Source: Brachybacterium fresconis (GTDB lineage: Bacteria; Actinomycetota; Actinomycetes; Actinomycetales; Dermabacteraceae). From it: a DNA stretch of 64,000 bases. Position 1 is the first letter of the stretch; each line of letters starts with the position of its first letter. The translations under genes and the position numbers were made by a program. Of the stretch, positions 17,491 through 27,710 are shown in pieces. The notes beneath the pieces were generated by a model. It did no database searches and was not told where the DNA came from. It saw only the letters and a list, made by a program, of their open reading frames with translations. The stretch spans positions 4,030,001 to 4,094,000 of the forward strand of contig NZ_JAGIOC010000001.1 in NCBI RefSeq assembly GCF_017876515.1, given 5' to 3'.

Positions 17491-18918
17491 GTGACCGACG
17501 AGACGCATTTCGACATCGCCCTGATCGGCTCCGGCTCCGCGAACTCCTTCCCGGGGCCCGAGTTCGCGGGCCGCTCCATCGTGCAGATCGACCGTGGGGT
17601 GGGTCCCGACCACGTGTTCGGGGGGACCTGCCTGAACCTCGGCTGCATCCCCACGAAGATGTTCGTGCACACCGCGAACCTCGCCGCGACCCCCTCCGAG
17701 GCCGGCCGCTTCGGGCTGACCGAGCAGCTGCGCCACGTCGACTGGCCCGCGATCCGCGACCGCATCTTCGGGCGCATCGACCCGATCACCGCCGGCGGCG
17801 AGGTGTATCGCCGCGACCACTCGGACAACGCGAACCTCACCCTGCTGCGGGGCACCGCGACCTTCACCGGAGCGAAGACCCTGCGCGTGCAGGAGTCGGA
17901 CGGCGCCGAGCGCACCCTGAGCGCCGACACCATCGTCCTCGGCGCCGGCTCCCGGCCGACGCTGCCGCCGATCGCCGGTCTCGCCGAGTCGGCCCCGCAC
18001 ACCTCGGACACGATCATGCGGATCGACCGCCTGCCCTCCTCGCTCGCGATCCTCGGTTCCGGTGTGATCGCCGTCGAGATGGCGCACGTGTTCGCCTCCC
18101 TCGGCGTGGAGGTCACGCTCATCGCCCGCTCCGAGCGGGTGCTGCGCACGGCCGACGCCGACATCTCGGCACGGCTGACCGAGATCCTCGGCGACCGGCT
18201 GCACCTGGAGACCCGCCTGTCGACCGCCTCGGTGCGCCGCACCGCCGGCGGGGTCGAGCTGCGCGGCACGCGCGACGGCGAGGAGGTCGTGCTGTGCGCC
18301 GAGGAGCTGCTCGTCGCGACGGGGCGTCGCCCCAACTCCGACCTGCTGGGCGTCTCCGCCGCCGGCATCGACACCACCGAGGACGGCCGTGTCGCGGTCG
18401 ACGCCCACCAGCGGGTGCTCGCAGGCGGCGAGGTCCTCGAGGGCCTCTGGGCCCTGGGCGACCTCTCCAGCGACCACCAGCTCAAGCACGTCGCCAACCA
18501 CGAACAGCGCATCGTGCGGCACAACATCCTGCATCCCGAGCAGCTGCGCCGTTCCGACACGATGCCGATCCCCAGCGGTGTGTTCACCCACCCGCAGGTG
18601 GCCTGGGTCGGGATGGACGAGGAGGCGGCCCGCCGCAGCGGCCGCGACATCACCGTCGCCGTCCAGGAGTACGCCTCGATCGCCTACGGCTGGGCGATGG
18701 AGGACACCACCGGTTTCGTGAAGCTCATCGCCGATGCCGGGACCACCGAGATCCTCGGCGCCCACCTCATCGGCCCCGAGGCCACCACCCTGGTGCAGCT
18801 GATGATCCAGGCGATGAGCACCGGGCAGACCGCCCGGGACATCGCCACCGCCCAGTACTGGATCCACCCGGCGATGCCGGAGCTGATCGAGAACGCCCTG
18901 CTCCAGCTGGTGGACTGA
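17491..18918 (+). CDS. mtr: Mycothione reductase (NADPH:mycothiol disulfide oxidoreductase)
   Basis: The 475-aa FAD flavoprotein reduces oxidised mycothiol, keeping the cytosol reduced. The N-terminal FAD fold is ALIGSGSANS. The redox-active disulfide is Cys47/Cys52 in GGTCLNLGCIPTKM, followed by FVHTANLA, which favours mycothione reductase over lipoamide dehydrogenase. The NAD(P)H fold is ILGSGVIAVEMAHVF and the C-terminal dimer domain ends with HPAMPELIENALL, which carries the catalytic His. It starts with GTG behind a leaderless-type -10. Confidence 0.92.
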   Translation: MTDETHFDIALIGSGSANSFPGPEFAGRSIVQIDRGVGPDHVFGGTCLNLGCIPTKMFVHTANLAATPSEAGRFGLTEQLRHVDWPAIRDRIFGRIDPITAGGEVYRRDHSDNANLTLLRGTATFTGAKTLRVQESDGAERTLSADTIVLGAGSRPTLPPIAGLAESAPHTSDTIMRIDRLPSSLAILGSGVIAVEMAHVFASLGVEVTLIARSERVLRTADADISARLTEILGDRLHLETRLSTASVRRTAGGVELRGTRDGEEVVLCAEELLVATGRRPNSDLLGVSAAGIDTTEDGRVAVDAHQRVLAGGEVLEGLWALGDLSSDHQLKHVANHEQRIVRHNILHPEQLRRSDTMPIPSGVFTHPQVAWVGMDEEAARRSGRDITVAVQEYASIAYGWAMEDTTGFVKLIADAGTTEILGAHLIGPEATTLVQLMIQAMSTGQTARDIATAQYWIHPAMPELIENALLQLVD

Positions 18919-18940
18919 CTCCCCGGCGCAGCAGCCTCGC

Positions 18941-21280
18941 TCAGCCCTGCTGGGCGTCGCCTCCGGGCAGGCAGGACTGCAGCGGATCGTGGTCGATCTC
19001 CGGAGCATCCGTCGGGGCCGCCTCGGCCGATGAGGACTCCTCCTCGGTCGGGGTCTCCTCCTCGGTGGTCTGCTCCTCGGTGGTCTGCTCCTCGGTGGTC
19101 TGCTCCTCGGAGTCCGCGGTGTCGTCGGAGGAGCCCTCCTCCTCGGGGGCGGCACCGGTCTCCGCGGGATCGGTCGAACCGGGCTCGGTCTCCCCGAGCA
19201 CGGACTCCGGCGGGTCCTGCTTCATGGAGTCCTCGATGGAGGCCTGCACCCAGGACTCGAGGTACTCGTAGTCCGGATCGCCCGAGGGCGTCACGTCCGG
19301 GGTGATCGGGTAGGAGGTGAAGCCGCCGTCCTTGATCCGCAGGGCGAGGTCGACGAAGGCGTCCAGGTTCGAGACCGGGATGTCGGTCTGGATGTTCGCC
19401 TCCGTGGCGGAGACCAGACGGGGGACCGACATGGCCAGGGTCGCCGGGTCGGCCTCCTCGGCCACCGCTCGCACGATGCGCTGCTGGCGGCAGTTGCGGT
19501 CGAAGTCGTTGGAGCCCTCGCGGGAGCGGGCGTACCACAGGGCATGGTAGCCGTCGAGCTTCTGCGAGCCCGGTTCGATGTAGCCGTCGATCGGACCCGC
19601 GCCGCCGCCGATGGGGATGCGCCGCTCCACGACGAGGTCGACGCCGCCGATGGCGTTGACGATGTCCTCGAAGCCCTGCAGATTCACCATCGCGTAGTAA
19701 TCGGTGTCCAGGCCGAGGGTCTCCTCGACCGCCCAGCGGGTGGCCGTCAGCCCCGGGTTGGAATCACCGGGGAAGAGATCGGGATGCTCCTCCGCCCAGG
19801 TCCACACCGCGTTGATGAGGTCCTGGTTCGGACCGTAGTAGTCGAAGCCGTCGGGGAACTCCTCCGCCGCGGGGGTCCCCTCCGGGAACTCGACCTTCTC
19901 GAGGTTTCGCGGGATGGAGAACAGGGCGGTCTGGCCGGTCTCGGTATCGACCGAGGCGACCATGATCGTGTCCGGACGGGTTCCGGTGCGGTCGGCGCCG
20001 GCGTCCTGGCCCAGCAGCATGACGTTCACCCGCTCGGTGTTCGCCCAGGGGTCCTTGCCCTCCGCGAGCGTCCGACCCTCGCCGTCCCGGCCGCCGAAGA
20101 CGGAGGTCGAACCGAGCAGCCCTTGCGCGGCCCACAGTGACTGCACGCCGCGCCCGAAGGGGAGGGCGACTCCCACCACCATGAGGGCGGCCAGAGCGAG
20201 GGCGAGGTACCGCTTGGTCCCCGCGAGCTGCTCGCGGCGGGAGTGGACGAGGTTCGCCGCCACGATCTGCAGCGCCCAGACGAGCCCGACGACCACGATC
20301 GTGATCAGGATCCCGATCAGGATGGAGCGATTGGTCAGCAGCATCATGCCGTTGCGCACGGGATCGCCGATGACCAGGAAGGCCGTCAGCGTCACGGCAG
20401 CGAGGGCCAGGATCGCGAGCAGCACCCAGCCGATGCGTCGCAGGTGGGTGGTGACCAGGCCCGAGCCCGGCAGCAGCGCGGTGAGGACGGTCCAGAACGC
20501 CACCTTCGGCAGGGAGCCGTCGTCCGTCGTCGCCGCAGCCGCGCCGACGGCGGCGGAGGAGTCGGCGGCGTCGACGGCGGCGGGGGGATCGGGCTCCGTG
20601 GGGCCGTCGCCGGGTGCTGCGGGCTCGGACGAGCTGCGGGGGGCGAGCGAGTCCGACCAGGCGTCGTGCTCGCTCGAGGTCGCCTCCTGCGACCAGGCGT
20701 CGTGCACCGGCGCGTTGCCGCGCAGCGGGCGCGAGAACGAGGGGCGCGAGGGCGACGGCGCGGAGGCCGACGTCGAGGAGCTCGCGTGGTCGGTGTCCTC
20801 CTGGCCGGCGGCGCCCTGCGCGGATGCGGCCGCCGGGGTGCCGTCCGCGGCCAGCGGGTAGGCGGCGCGTCGGCCCCGGGGCCGACGCGGTGACGGGTCG
20901 GCGGAGGATCCGCCGGGGGTCGCGGGCTCTTCCGGAGGGGGTGAAGTCTCTGCCGGAGGGGGCGAGGGCTCTGCCGCCGCGGGAGGTGCGGACTCCGCCG
21001 CCGGAGGGGGTGAGGGCTCTTCTGCGGGAGCGGGGGAGGACTCTGCTGCGCCGGAGAGCGAGGACGAGCTCGACGCGGAGGGAGCGGGGGCTCCGGATTC
21101 CGCGGACGGGGCCGTGCCCCCGATCCACGTCCGCTTGGGGTTCGGGGTGCCGAAGGCCGCCTCTCGATTCCGTCGCGCCTGGTCCGGTGGCAGGGGCGAC
21201 GACGGGGCGCGTCGGACCGGCTCCTGGTGTCTGCCGGATCGACGTCGCCGGCGCCGGGAGGCCGAGGAGGGGTCCATCAT
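18941..21280 (-). CDS. LytR-CpsA-Psr (LCP) family cell-wall ligase with a long disordered N-terminus
   Basis: The protein is 779 aa. LCP enzymes move lipid-linked glycopolymers onto peptidoglycan outside the membrane. Residues 1-230 are cytoplasmic, disordered and rich in Pro, Ser, Ala and Glu. Four membrane helices at about 250-385 follow. The LCP domain (about 420-690) includes VMLLGQDAGADRTGTRPDTI, the acidic pair typical of the fold, and ALFSIPRNLE with the phosphate-binding Arg. A Glu/Thr-rich tail with three EEQTT repeats, coded by a 15-bp tandem repeat, ends the protein. Four helices instead of one, and both disordered ends, are unusual. Its -10 TAGGAT lies 7 nt from the ATG at 21280, and it is divergent from guaB1. 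Confidence 0.88.
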   Translation of the reverse strand: MMDPSSASRRRRRRSGRHQEPVRRAPSSPLPPDQARRNREAAFGTPNPKRTWIGGTAPSAESGAPAPSASSSSSLSGAAESSPAPAEEPSPPPAAESAPPAAAEPSPPPAETSPPPEEPATPGGSSADPSPRRPRGRRAAYPLAADGTPAAASAQGAAGQEDTDHASSSTSASAPSPSRPSFSRPLRGNAPVHDAWSQEATSSEHDAWSDSLAPRSSSEPAAPGDGPTEPDPPAAVDAADSSAAVGAAAATTDDGSLPKVAFWTVLTALLPGSGLVTTHLRRIGWVLLAILALAAVTLTAFLVIGDPVRNGMMLLTNRSILIGILITIVVVGLVWALQIVAANLVHSRREQLAGTKRYLALALAALMVVGVALPFGRGVQSLWAAQGLLGSTSVFGGRDGEGRTLAEGKDPWANTERVNVMLLGQDAGADRTGTRPDTIMVASVDTETGQTALFSIPRNLEKVEFPEGTPAAEEFPDGFDYYGPNQDLINAVWTWAEEHPDLFPGDSNPGLTATRWAVEETLGLDTDYYAMVNLQGFEDIVNAIGGVDLVVERRIPIGGGAGPIDGYIEPGSQKLDGYHALWYARSREGSNDFDRNCRQQRIVRAVAEEADPATLAMSVPRLVSATEANIQTDIPVSNLDAFVDLALRIKDGGFTSYPITPDVTPSGDPDYEYLESWVQASIEDSMKQDPPESVLGETEPGSTDPAETGAAPEEEGSSDDTADSEEQTTEEQTTEEQTTEEETPTEEESSSAEAAPTDAPEIDHDPLQSCLPGGDAQQG
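19061..19105. repeat. Three perfect 15-bp tandem copies inside the LCP gene
   Basis: The unit CTCGGTGGTCTGCTC occurs at 19061, 19076 and 19091 and encodes the TTEEQ repeats of the C-terminal tail. The 15-bp length keeps the reading frame. Confidence 0.9.
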
Positions 21281-21287
21281 GCGCTAC

Positions 21288-21293
21288 ATCCTA
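21288..21293 (-). promoter_or_regulatory. -10 hexamer TAGGAT, leaderless-type promoter
   Basis: Minus-strand TAGGAT ends 7 nt before the LCP ATG at 21280. Confidence 0.5.
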
Positions 21294-21330
21294 GATTCAC
21301 GAGGACGGATCGTCTCGCATCTGCCTGTGA

Positions 21331-22848
<1,518 letters not shown>

Positions 22849-22856
22849 CGGCCCGG

Positions 22857-22862
22857 TAGGAT
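22857..22862 (+). promoter_or_regulatory. -10 hexamer TAGGAT, leaderless-type promoter
   Basis: TAGGAT ends 7 nt before the ATG at 22870 and overlaps the upstream in-frame ATG at 22861, which argues against using that earlier start for galE. Confidence 0.5.
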
Positions 22863-22869
22863 GTCTCCC

Positions 22870-23868
22870 ATGACGACTCTCGTGATCGGTGGCGCCGGGT
22901 ACATCGGATCGCACGTGGTGCGACTCCTCCTCGACCAGGGGCAGAAGGTTCTCGTGGTCGACGACCTCTCCACGGGGATCCTGGCGCGGACCGAGGGCGC
23001 CGAGCTGATCGATCTCGACATCACCGGGCCCGACGCGAGCGAGAAGCTCGCCTTCCAGCTGCGCGCCTCCGGGGCCGACTCGGTGATCCACTTCGCCGCG
23101 CACAAGCAGGTCGGGGAGTCCGTGGCGAACCCCGAGATGTATTGGCACGACAACATTGGCGGTCTCGCCAACGTGCTGGCCGCCTGTGCGAGCGCCGAGG
23201 TGCGGGACGTGGTCTTCTCCTCGTCGGCGGCCGTCTACGGCATCCCGGACGTGGACCTCGTGACCGAGGACCTCACCCCGCGGCCGATCAACCCCTACGG
23301 CGCCACGAAGTACGTGGGGGAGTGGATGCTGGCCGATTCCGAACGTGCCCACGGCATGCGCACCGTCGCGCTGCGCTACTTCAACGTCGCCGGCGCCGGG
23401 TGGCCCGAGCTCGCCGACACCGCCGTGATGAACCTGGTGCCGATCGTGCTGGACCGCCTCGAACAGGGCAAGGCCCCCGTCGTCTTCGGCGACGACTACG
23501 ACACCCCGGACGGCACCTGCATCCGGGACTACGTCCACGTCCTCGACCTCGCCCATGCGCACATCGCGGCGCTGGACTACCTGCGCGGCGAGGACCGTCC
23601 CCACCGGGTGTTCAACGTCGGGACCGGGGAGGGCTCGAGCGTGCTCGAGGTGATCGACGCGATCGCCCGCGCCAAGGGCATCGAGATCACGCCGGAGATG
23701 GGGGAGAGGCGCGCCGGGGACCCGGCCCGCTTGATCTGCTCGGGAGACCGCATCGCTGCGCAGCTCGGGTGGAAATCCGAGCACGGACTGGATGACATCG
23801 TCCGCTCCGCGGTCGAGGCCCGGTCACGGACCGTCACCGCCGATGTCGAGGCCTACCCCGGGGCCTGA
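22870..23868 (+). CDS. galE: UDP-glucose 4-epimerase
   Basis: This is a 332-aa extended short-chain dehydrogenase that interconverts UDP-glucose and UDP-galactose, supplying cell-wall sugars. The NAD-binding motif GGAGYIGSH is at residues 7-15, HFAAHKQVGES follows, and the catalytic Ser and Tyr/Lys are in SSSAAVYG and NPYGATKYVGE. RYFNVAGAG and GTCIRDYVHV are typical GalE substrate-site segments. It starts 21 bp after guaB1 but has its own -10. It is convergent with ilvA, with a hairpin between. Confidence 0.93.
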   Translation: MTTLVIGGAGYIGSHVVRLLLDQGQKVLVVDDLSTGILARTEGAELIDLDITGPDASEKLAFQLRASGADSVIHFAAHKQVGESVANPEMYWHDNIGGLANVLAACASAEVRDVVFSSSAAVYGIPDVDLVTEDLTPRPINPYGATKYVGEWMLADSERAHGMRTVALRYFNVAGAGWPELADTAVMNLVPIVLDRLEQGKAPVVFGDDYDTPDGTCIRDYVHVLDLAHAHIAALDYLRGEDRPHRVFNVGTGEGSSVLEVIDAIARAKGIEITPEMGERRAGDPARLICSGDRIAAQLGWKSEHGLDDIVRSAVEARSRTVTADVEAYPGA

Positions 23869-23889
23869 CGGCAGAGGCCCGCGACGGTC

Positions 23890-23909
23890 GGGCCGCCCTC
23901 GGGCGGCTC
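23890..23909. terminator. Small hairpin between convergent galE and ilvA
   Basis: GCCGCC (23892-23897) and GGCGGC (23902-23907) pair around CTCG, touching the ilvA stop codon. It could serve both directions, but it is short. Confidence 0.4.
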
Positions 23910-25224
23910 AGGTGAGGTAGCGGTAGATCGGATCGTGGGGATCGATGCGCTCGATGTCCATGTTCGAGGCCGCCATGCGCGACATCAGCGGCTCGAGGTC
24001 GCGGCGATCGCCGATCTCGAGGCCCACCAGCGCGGGCCCCTCCTCGCGGTTGTTGCGCTTGATGTAGTCGAACAGCACGATGTCGTCGTTCGGCCCCAGC
24101 ACGCGGTCCAGGAACCGGCGCAGCGCCCCCGGCTCCTGCGGGAACGTGACCAGGAAGTAGTGCTTGAGCCCTTCGTGGACCAGGGACCGCTCGATGATCT
24201 CGTGGTACCGCGAGACGTCGTTGTTGCCGCCGGAGAGGACCACCACGATGTCGCCGGTCTCCTCCCCCGGGGAGGCGGAGTCCGCGGCCGGCAGCCCCAG
24301 GTGCTCGATCCCGCCGGTGGCGACGGCGGTGGCGGCCAGGGCCCCGGCGGGCTCGGCGATGATGCCGTCGACCTGGTAGAGCTCCAGCATCTCGGTGCAC
24401 ACCGCGCCCTCGTCGACCGCGGTCAGCTCGGGTTCGATGGCCTGCACCATGCGCAGCGGCTCCCCACCGACCCGACGCACTGCGGCGCCGTCGACGAAGC
24501 GGTCCATCTCGTGCAGGGTCACGGGATGCCCCGCTCGCAGGGCCGCCGCCATCGACACGGCACCGGCCGGCTCCACGCCGACGATCCGCACCGCCGGGGT
24601 GCGCTCCCGCAACCAGGCGCCGCAGCCGCCCAGCAGACCGCCGCCCCCCACGGGGAGCACCATCGTGCCGACCTCACGACCCTGCTCGGTGCGCAGCTGG
24701 TCCACGGCCTCGAGAGCCACGGTGCCCTGTCCGGCCATGATCGTCGGGTGGTCGAAGGGCGGGACCTGGGTGGCGCCGGTGCGGTCGGCGTCGTCGGCCG
24801 CGGCCTCGGCGGCGTCATCGAAGGTATCGCCCACCAGCACCAGCTCGACGAGGTCCCCGCCGATCGCGGTGATCCGCTCGCGCTTCTGGCGCGGAGTGCT
24901 GCCGGGGACATAGATCCGGCCGTGGATGCCGAGGGTGTGGCAGGCCTGGGCGACGCCTTGGGCGTGGTTGCCGGCGCTGGCCGCCACGACCCCGGCCTCC
25001 CGGGACGCCTGGTCCAGGGTGTCGAGGAAGAGCTGAGCGCCCCGCAGCTTGTACGAGCGCACCGACTGCAGGTCCTCGCGTTTGAGCCACACCGGGACCC
25101 CGGCGAGCTCGCTGAGGCGCCGGCTGCGGTGCAGAGGGGTGCGCCGCAGCACCGGGGCCAGGCGTTCCGCGGCGGCTTCCACGTCCTCGGCGGTCAGGGC
25201 CATGGTGGTGCTCTCGGTGGTCAT
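23908..25224 (-). CDS. ilvA: Threonine ammonia-lyase (threonine dehydratase)
   Basis: The 438-aa PLP enzyme turns threonine into 2-oxobutyrate, the first step to isoleucine. The PLP lysine is Lys59 in VRSYKLRGA. ASAGNHAQGVAQ is the substrate loop and VGGGGLLGG the glycine-rich phosphate loop. The C-terminal part (FLVTFPQEPGALRRFLDRVLG and on) is a single ACT-like regulatory domain, as in the Corynebacterium enzyme that is inhibited by isoleucine. The ATG at 25224 has GGAGGAG just upstream. The orphan EIIB gene precedes it by 22 bp, in the same direction. Confidence 0.93.
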   Translation of the reverse strand: MTTESTTMALTAEDVEAAAERLAPVLRRTPLHRSRRLSELAGVPVWLKREDLQSVRSYKLRGAQLFLDTLDQASREAGVVAASAGNHAQGVAQACHTLGIHGRIYVPGSTPRQKRERITAIGGDLVELVLVGDTFDDAAEAAADDADRTGATQVPPFDHPTIMAGQGTVALEAVDQLRTEQGREVGTMVLPVGGGGLLGGCGAWLRERTPAVRIVGVEPAGAVSMAAALRAGHPVTLHEMDRFVDGAAVRRVGGEPLRMVQAIEPELTAVDEGAVCTEMLELYQVDGIIAEPAGALAATAVATGGIEHLGLPAADSASPGEETGDIVVVLSGGNNDVSRYHEIIERSLVHEGLKHYFLVTFPQEPGALRRFLDRVLGPNDDIVLFDYIKRNNREEGPALVGLEIGDRRDLEPLMSRMAASNMDIERIDPHDPIYRYLT

Positions 25225-25246
25225 CGCTCCTCCTCGCCGATCCGGG

Positions 25247-25546
25247 TCAGGCCGTGGTATCGCCGTCGATCCGAGCCAGGACGCGGTCGATGTCGTCGTA
25301 GGTGACCTGGGGATTGGTGCCCAGCAGCAGGGGCATGCCGGAGATCTGGGGGATCCCGAGGGCGGGGGGCAGTCCGACGGTGCTGACGACGAGGTCGGCG
25401 TGGAAATCGGCCGAGAGCAGGTCCATCACGGTGGCCTGGACCACGTGGGCGTCGCGGCCGCGGGACGTGAGGTGATCGCGCACCTGCTCCGCGACCAGCG
25501 CGGAGGTGGCGATCCCCGCGCCGCACACGATGGCGATGGTGAGCAT
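25247..25546 (-). CDS. Orphan PTS EIIB domain (galactitol/lactose-type)
   Basis: The 99-aa protein has the EIIB P-loop IVCGAGIATSALVAEQVRDH, with the phosphorylated residue at Cys8, and the small alpha/beta fold of GatB-like EIIB proteins. EIIB normally passes phosphate from EIIA to sugar in an EIIC channel, but no EIIA or EIIC gene is near. It lies between carD and ilvA on the same strand. I start at the ATG 25546, where AGGAG sits 5-6 nt upstream; the open frame upstream is Pro/Ser-rich non-family sequence. A regulatory rather than transport role is possible, but this is inference. Confidence 0.8.
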   Translation of the reverse strand: MLTIAIVCGAGIATSALVAEQVRDHLTSRGRDAHVVQATVMDLLSADFHADLVVSTVGLPPALGIPQISGMPLLLGTNPQVTYDDIDRVLARIDGDTTA

Positions 25547-25688
25547 GCGAACTCCTGAGGCGGTCGAGGACGGGGCGCCGGTCGACGGCCCCGGGGCGTG
25601 CAGGTCGGCAGGGTGCCACGGCACCCCGGCGATCATCGATTCTGTCATGCGTGTCCGGGCGGGCACGCGGGAACCCGAGGGTGGATGC

Positions 25689-26171
25689 TCAGGAGGCGAG
25701 GACCTCGTCGAGGATCGACTCGGCATCGGCCTCATCGGTCTTCTCCGCGAGGGCGAGCTCGGAGACCAGGATCTGACGCGCCTTGGCCAGCATGCGCTTC
25801 TCCCCGGCGGACAGGCCGCGGTCCTGATCCCGGCGCCAGAGATCGCGCACGACCTCGGCCACCTTCTTGACGTCTCCGGAGGCCAGCTTCTCGACGTTCG
25901 CCTTGTAACGACGCGACCAGTTGGTGGGCTCCTCGGTGTAGGGCTGACGCAGCACCTCGAAGACCTCGTCGAGACCTTCCTTGTCCACGACGTCGCGCAC
26001 GCCGACGAGGTCGACGTTGTCAGCAGGGACCTCGATGGTCAGATCGCCCTGGGCGACCTTGAGCTTGAGGTAGGTGCGATCCTCGCCCTTGATGGTGCGG
26101 GTCTTGACCTCCTCGATGAGTGCGGCACCGTGGTGCGGGTAGACGACGGTCTCGCCGACAGCAAAATTCAT
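25689..26171 (-). CDS. carD: CarD family RNA-polymerase-binding transcription regulator
   Basis: The 160-aa protein has an N-terminal Tudor-like RNAP beta-binding domain ([20 protein letters not shown]) and a C-terminal helical DNA-binding domain with the conserved Trp in [13 protein letters not shown]. In mycobacteria CarD stabilises the open complex, chiefly at rRNA promoters, and is essential. The ATG at 26171 has a GGAAAGGGG ribosome site, and TAGACT in its leader is a likely -10. A divergent lipoprotein gene follows, and regX3/senX3 lie further on, close to the usual actinobacterial phoU-senX3-regX3-carD neighbourhood. Confidence 0.95.
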   Translation of the reverse strand: MNFAVGETVVYPHHGAALIEEVKTRTIKGEDRTYLKLKVAQGDLTIEVPADNVDLVGVRDVVDKEGLDEVFEVLRQPYTEEPTNWSRRYKANVEKLASGDVKKVAEVVRDLWRRDQDRGLSAGEKRMLAKARQILVSELALAEKTDEADAESILDEVLAS

Positions 26172-26427
26172 GTGGTGGGTCCCCTTTCCGCGGGCCAGTC
26201 TAGCACCGGTGTGCCGTGCTAGGATCCGCGCCCTCGCGCAAATCCGCAGTTCATGGCCCTTTCTTGCTGGCCCGGGGGACCGTACGAGGGCGTCATGAGC
26301 CCAGGGCACGGGGGCGGTCCGCGGGATCCCGCCGCGACGGCCGGATCCGGTGCCGAGGTGGGGTAACCTGTCAGGGCTGTCCCCAGAACGTCCCGCCGTC
26401 CTCAGCGGCACCGAACAGGAGTCCCCC

Positions 26428-26922
26428 GTGAGCCGTACTCGCCGTCTCGTGCTCTCTGCAGCAGCCGTGGGCCTCGCCCTCTCTGCTTCCGGGTGCGCCT
26501 ACTTCAGTCCGGTGCAGACACACGAGTTCTACCAGGCGGGCGACGGCAACAACGCCAACATCGAGCAGGCGGGCCGGCTCTACGCCGGCGTGCGCAACGC
26601 GCTCATCGTCTCCGATGCCGACGGCAGCAACCCGACGTTCTCGGCGACCGTGAAGAACTATTCGGAGGAGACCACGACGGTCGAGCTGGAGGGCGTCGCC
26701 GAGGGCACCACCATCTTCGCGACCTCCGTCTCCGTCCCGGCCGGCGAGACCGCCGAGGTCGGCCCCGGCGAGGGCCGTCAGGACGTCCCGATCACCGAGC
26801 TGCCCGCGAAGCCCGGCGAGCTGATCGACCTCGAGGTCACGGCGGCGGGCGAGACCACCACCATCAAGGTTCCGGTGATGCCGGTCTCGCTGGAGCACTA
26901 CGGCCCGCCCGAGGCAGCCTGA
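26428..26922 (+). CDS. Secreted lipoprotein, unknown function
   Basis: The 164-aa protein has a lipoprotein signal: SRTRR, a hydrophobic core and the lipobox LSASGC, which acylates Cys24. The mature part ([20 protein letters not shown]) forms a single beta-rich domain with repeated [17 protein letters not shown] strands. It resembles short actinobacterial lipoproteins near copper or phosphate genes, but no family is certain. The GTG at 26428 has ACAGGAG upstream. It is divergent from carD and convergent with regX3, with a shared strong terminator between. Confidence 0.75.
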   Translation: MSRTRRLVLSAAAVGLALSASGCAYFSPVQTHEFYQAGDGNNANIEQAGRLYAGVRNALIVSDADGSNPTFSATVKNYSEETTTVELEGVAEGTTIFATSVSVPAGETAEVGPGEGRQDVPITELPAKPGELIDLEVTAAGETTTIKVPVMPVSLEHYGPPEAA

Positions 26923-26967
26923 GCGGGACCCGCTCAGCGGAGCCCAGGGCTCCGACGACCACCTCGG

Positions 26968-26998
26968 GAACGCCCCGCAGCCAGGCTGCGGGGCGTTC
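26968..26998. terminator. Bidirectional terminator between the lipoprotein gene and regX3
   Basis: A perfect 14-bp stem (26968-26981 with 26985-26998) closes on CAG and is followed by TTCAT. Convergent genes end on both sides. Confidence 0.85.
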
Positions 26999-27010
26999 TT
27001 CATGGGAGAG

Positions 27011-27709
27011 TCAGCCGGCGGTCCCGGCGGAGTCGAACTTGTAGCCCAATCCGCGCACCGTCACCAGGTGCACGGGATTCTTGGGATCGTCCTCGATCTT
27101 GGCGCGCAGGCGCTTGACGTGGACGTCGAGGGTCTTGGTGTCGCCCACGTAGTTCGCGCCCCACACCCGGTCGATCAGCTGACCGCGCGTGAGCACCCGG
27201 TCCACATTGCGCAGCAGCATCTCCAGCAGCTCGAACTCCTTCAGCGGGAGCGAGACGTCCTCGCCGCGGACCTGGACCACATGCCGCTCGACATCCATCA
27301 TGATGCCGCCCGCCGTCAGCGTCGCGTCCTCCTCGACCTCGGTCGGGTCCTGGCCGCGACGCAGCACCGCCTTGATGCGGGCGAGCAGCTCCCGCGAGGA
27401 GTACGGCTTGGTCACGTAGTCGTCGGCACCCAGCTCGAGCCCCAGGACCTTGTCGAACTCGTCGTCCTTCGCCGTGAGCATGATGACCGGGACGCTCGAG
27501 GTGCGTCGGATCTCCCGGCAGACCTCCGTGCCGCTCATCCCCGGCAGCATGAGATCCAACAGCACCAGGTCGGCGCCGTGCACCGAGAAGATCCGCACGC
27601 CGTCGGTGCCGTTGTCGGCGACCGCGACCTCGTATCCCTCCTTGCGCAGCGAGTAGGACAGGGGATCGGAGAACGACTCCTCGTCCTCCACGATCAGGAT
27701 CCGCGTCAT
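27011..27709 (-). CDS. regX3: Response regulator RegX3 (OmpR/PhoB type)
   Basis: In the 232-aa protein the receiver domain carries the phospho-acceptor Asp52 in VLLDLMLPG, with conserved LTAKDDEFDKVLGLELGADDY. The C-terminal winged-helix DNA-binding domain includes LPLKEFELLEML and TLDVHVKRLRAKIE. Partnered with SenX3, it controls the phosphate-starvation response in actinobacteria. The senX3 stop and the regX3 ATG are one nt apart, so translation is coupled. A candidate PHO box lies before phoU. Confidence 0.95.
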   Translation of the reverse strand: MTRILIVEDEESFSDPLSYSLRKEGYEVAVADNGTDGVRIFSVHGADLVLLDLMLPGMSGTEVCREIRRTSSVPVIMLTAKDDEFDKVLGLELGADDYVTKPYSSRELLARIKAVLRRGQDPTEVEEDATLTAGGIMMDVERHVVQVRGEDVSLPLKEFELLEMLLRNVDRVLTRGQLIDRVWGANYVGDTKTLDVHVKRLRAKIEDDPKNPVHLVTVRGLGYKFDSAGTAG

Positions 27710-27710
27710 G

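Noticed and set aside
23890-23909. A strong bidirectional terminator between galE and ilvA
   Set aside because: The stem is only 6 bp and touches the ilvA stop; kept as a weak feature only.
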